Assembly: GCA_023140905.1 (NCBI GenBank)
Contig: JAGLKS010000162.1
Location: 1 to 6,220 of the forward strand
DNA length: 6,220 nt
Origin: Alphaproteobacteria bacterium
GTDB lineage: Bacteria; Pseudomonadota; Alphaproteobacteria; Micavibrionales; Micavibrionaceae
Direction: 5' to 3'
In this document: positions 5,667 to 6,220 of the stretch, piece after piece
How positions within the stretch are numbered: the stretch's first letter is position 1
Layout of the letters: each line of letters starts with the position of its first letter
Program-made: the position numbers and the translations under genes
The notes under the pieces: generated by a model
Seen by the model: the letters and a program-made list of their open reading frames with translations, nothing else
Told to the model about the DNA's origin: nothing
Database searches by the model: none

Positions 5667-6220
5667 TTAAGAAGCCTTCTCGTTATCTATGGGTTTAGAC
5701 TCTAATAAACCTTCACGGCGTAGCAATGCATTCGGGTCAGCATCACGTCCACGGAAGCGTTTATATAATATATCCGGTTTTTCACTTCCGCCACGGGAAA
5801 GAATGTTATTTCTATAGCTTTGGGCAATGTCTTGATTATACAAACCTTTTTCAAGGAAAAGCTCAAACGCATCTGCATCGAGAACTTCAGCCCATTTATA
5901 GCTGTAAAAACCTGCGCTATAACCTCCGGCAAAAATATGCCCGAATGATGTCGATGTTGGGCCAGCCAGTCGTGGAAAGAGCGCTGTGTATTTTATCGCT
6001 TCATCTTCAAAAGCTGCAATGTCTTTTATTTCTTCAGGATTAGAGACAGTGTGCCATGCCATATCAAGAAGGCTAAGGCCTATTTGTCGCAAACCTGCCC
6101 AGCCACTCATATAATTTTGGGCTTTGCGAAGTTTTTCAACCAGTTCCTCGGGGATTCTCACATCGGTTTCATAATGGATTGCGAATGTGTTTAATACTTC
6201 TTTTTCATAGCACCAGTTTT
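5667..6220 (-). CDS. prlC: M3 family metallopeptidase (oligopeptidase A-like), C-terminal part
   Basis: The frame is open to the window edge (6220) and gives about 184 residues starting NWCYEKEVLNTFAIHYETD. The 5' part of the gene, with the HExxH zinc site, lies outside. The GTG at 6161 is internal, because the residues upstream of it continue the family pattern. Visible family features are FGHIFAGGYSAGFYSYKWAE, with a histidine followed by tyrosines at +6 and +13 that contact substrate in M3A enzymes. Downstream come ILSRGGSEKP and FRGRDADPNALLRREGL. These endings resemble oligopeptidase A (PrlC/OpdA) more than Dcp, although Dcp-type annotation is possible. The enzyme is a cytoplasmic zinc peptidase that degrades short peptides, including cleaved signal peptides. 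It precedes the single-pass membrane protein by 4 nt in one operon. The visible part shows no damage. Confidence 0.92.
   Translation of the reverse strand, partial: NWCYEKEVLNTFAIHYETDVRIPEELVEKLRKAQNYMSGWAGLRQIGLSLLDMAWHTVSNPEEIKDIAAFEDEAIKYTALFPRLAGPTSTSFGHIFAGGYSAGFYSYKWAEVLDADAFELFLEKGLYNQDIAQSYRNNILSRGGSEKPDILYKRFRGRDADPNALLRREGLLESKPIDNEKAS

Noticed and set aside
5726..6043. 105-codon frame on the + strand opposite the M3 peptidase
   Set aside because: It is opposite a clear peptidase coding sequence and shows no ribosome site or family features.
6161..6220. GTG at 6161 as the true start of a short C-terminal peptidase fragment
   Set aside because: The 19 codons upstream to the window edge continue the M3 family pattern without a stop, so the gene simply extends beyond the window.

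Overview
The window reads as a chromosomal segment of a Gram-negative bacterium, most likely an alphaproteobacterium of moderate GC content. This placement is inferred from protein style: AnmK peptidoglycan recycling, a two-domain Sua5/TsaC2 protein, and an M3A peptidase of the oligopeptidase A type. No rRNA or other marker fixes the taxon. No tRNA, CRISPR array or recognisable transposase was found.

Left part, + strand (1-1686): the 3' end of anmK (anhydro-N-acetylmuramic acid kinase), then tsaC (threonylcarbamoyl-AMP synthase for the tRNA t6A modification), then a small secreted protein of unknown function. Spacings are short (21 and 7 nt), as in one operon. A 93-nt gap follows, with a small hairpin directly upstream of the next Shine-Dalgarno sequence.

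Middle part, + strand (1780-3884): gmd and fcl, 26 nt apart. Together they encode the complete two-enzyme route from GDP-D-mannose to GDP-L-fucose, which normally feeds a surface polysaccharide, O-antigen or glycan. No glycosyltransferase is in the window. An ATGA overlap at the fcl stop opens a 27-codon frame that soon dies, possibly the stump of a former third gene.

Right part, - strand (3933-6220): an AT-rich orphan gene for a two-helix membrane protein, strikingly unlike its neighbours in composition, ends close to fcl. A stretch of about 250 bases without a convincing gene follows. It holds inverted repeats and a GC-richer segment that may be a dispersed repeat. Beyond it lie a single-pass membrane protein of unknown function and, 4 nt upstream of that gene, the C-terminal part of an M3 family metallopeptidase that runs off the window. 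These last two genes look co-transcribed, with the peptidase first.

The least ordinary part is 3881-5043: a truncated coupled frame, an AT-rich orphan gene and a possible repeat element, together suggesting an insertion or replacement at the end of the fucose-nucleotide operon. No established defence system or other novel multi-gene system could be demonstrated.
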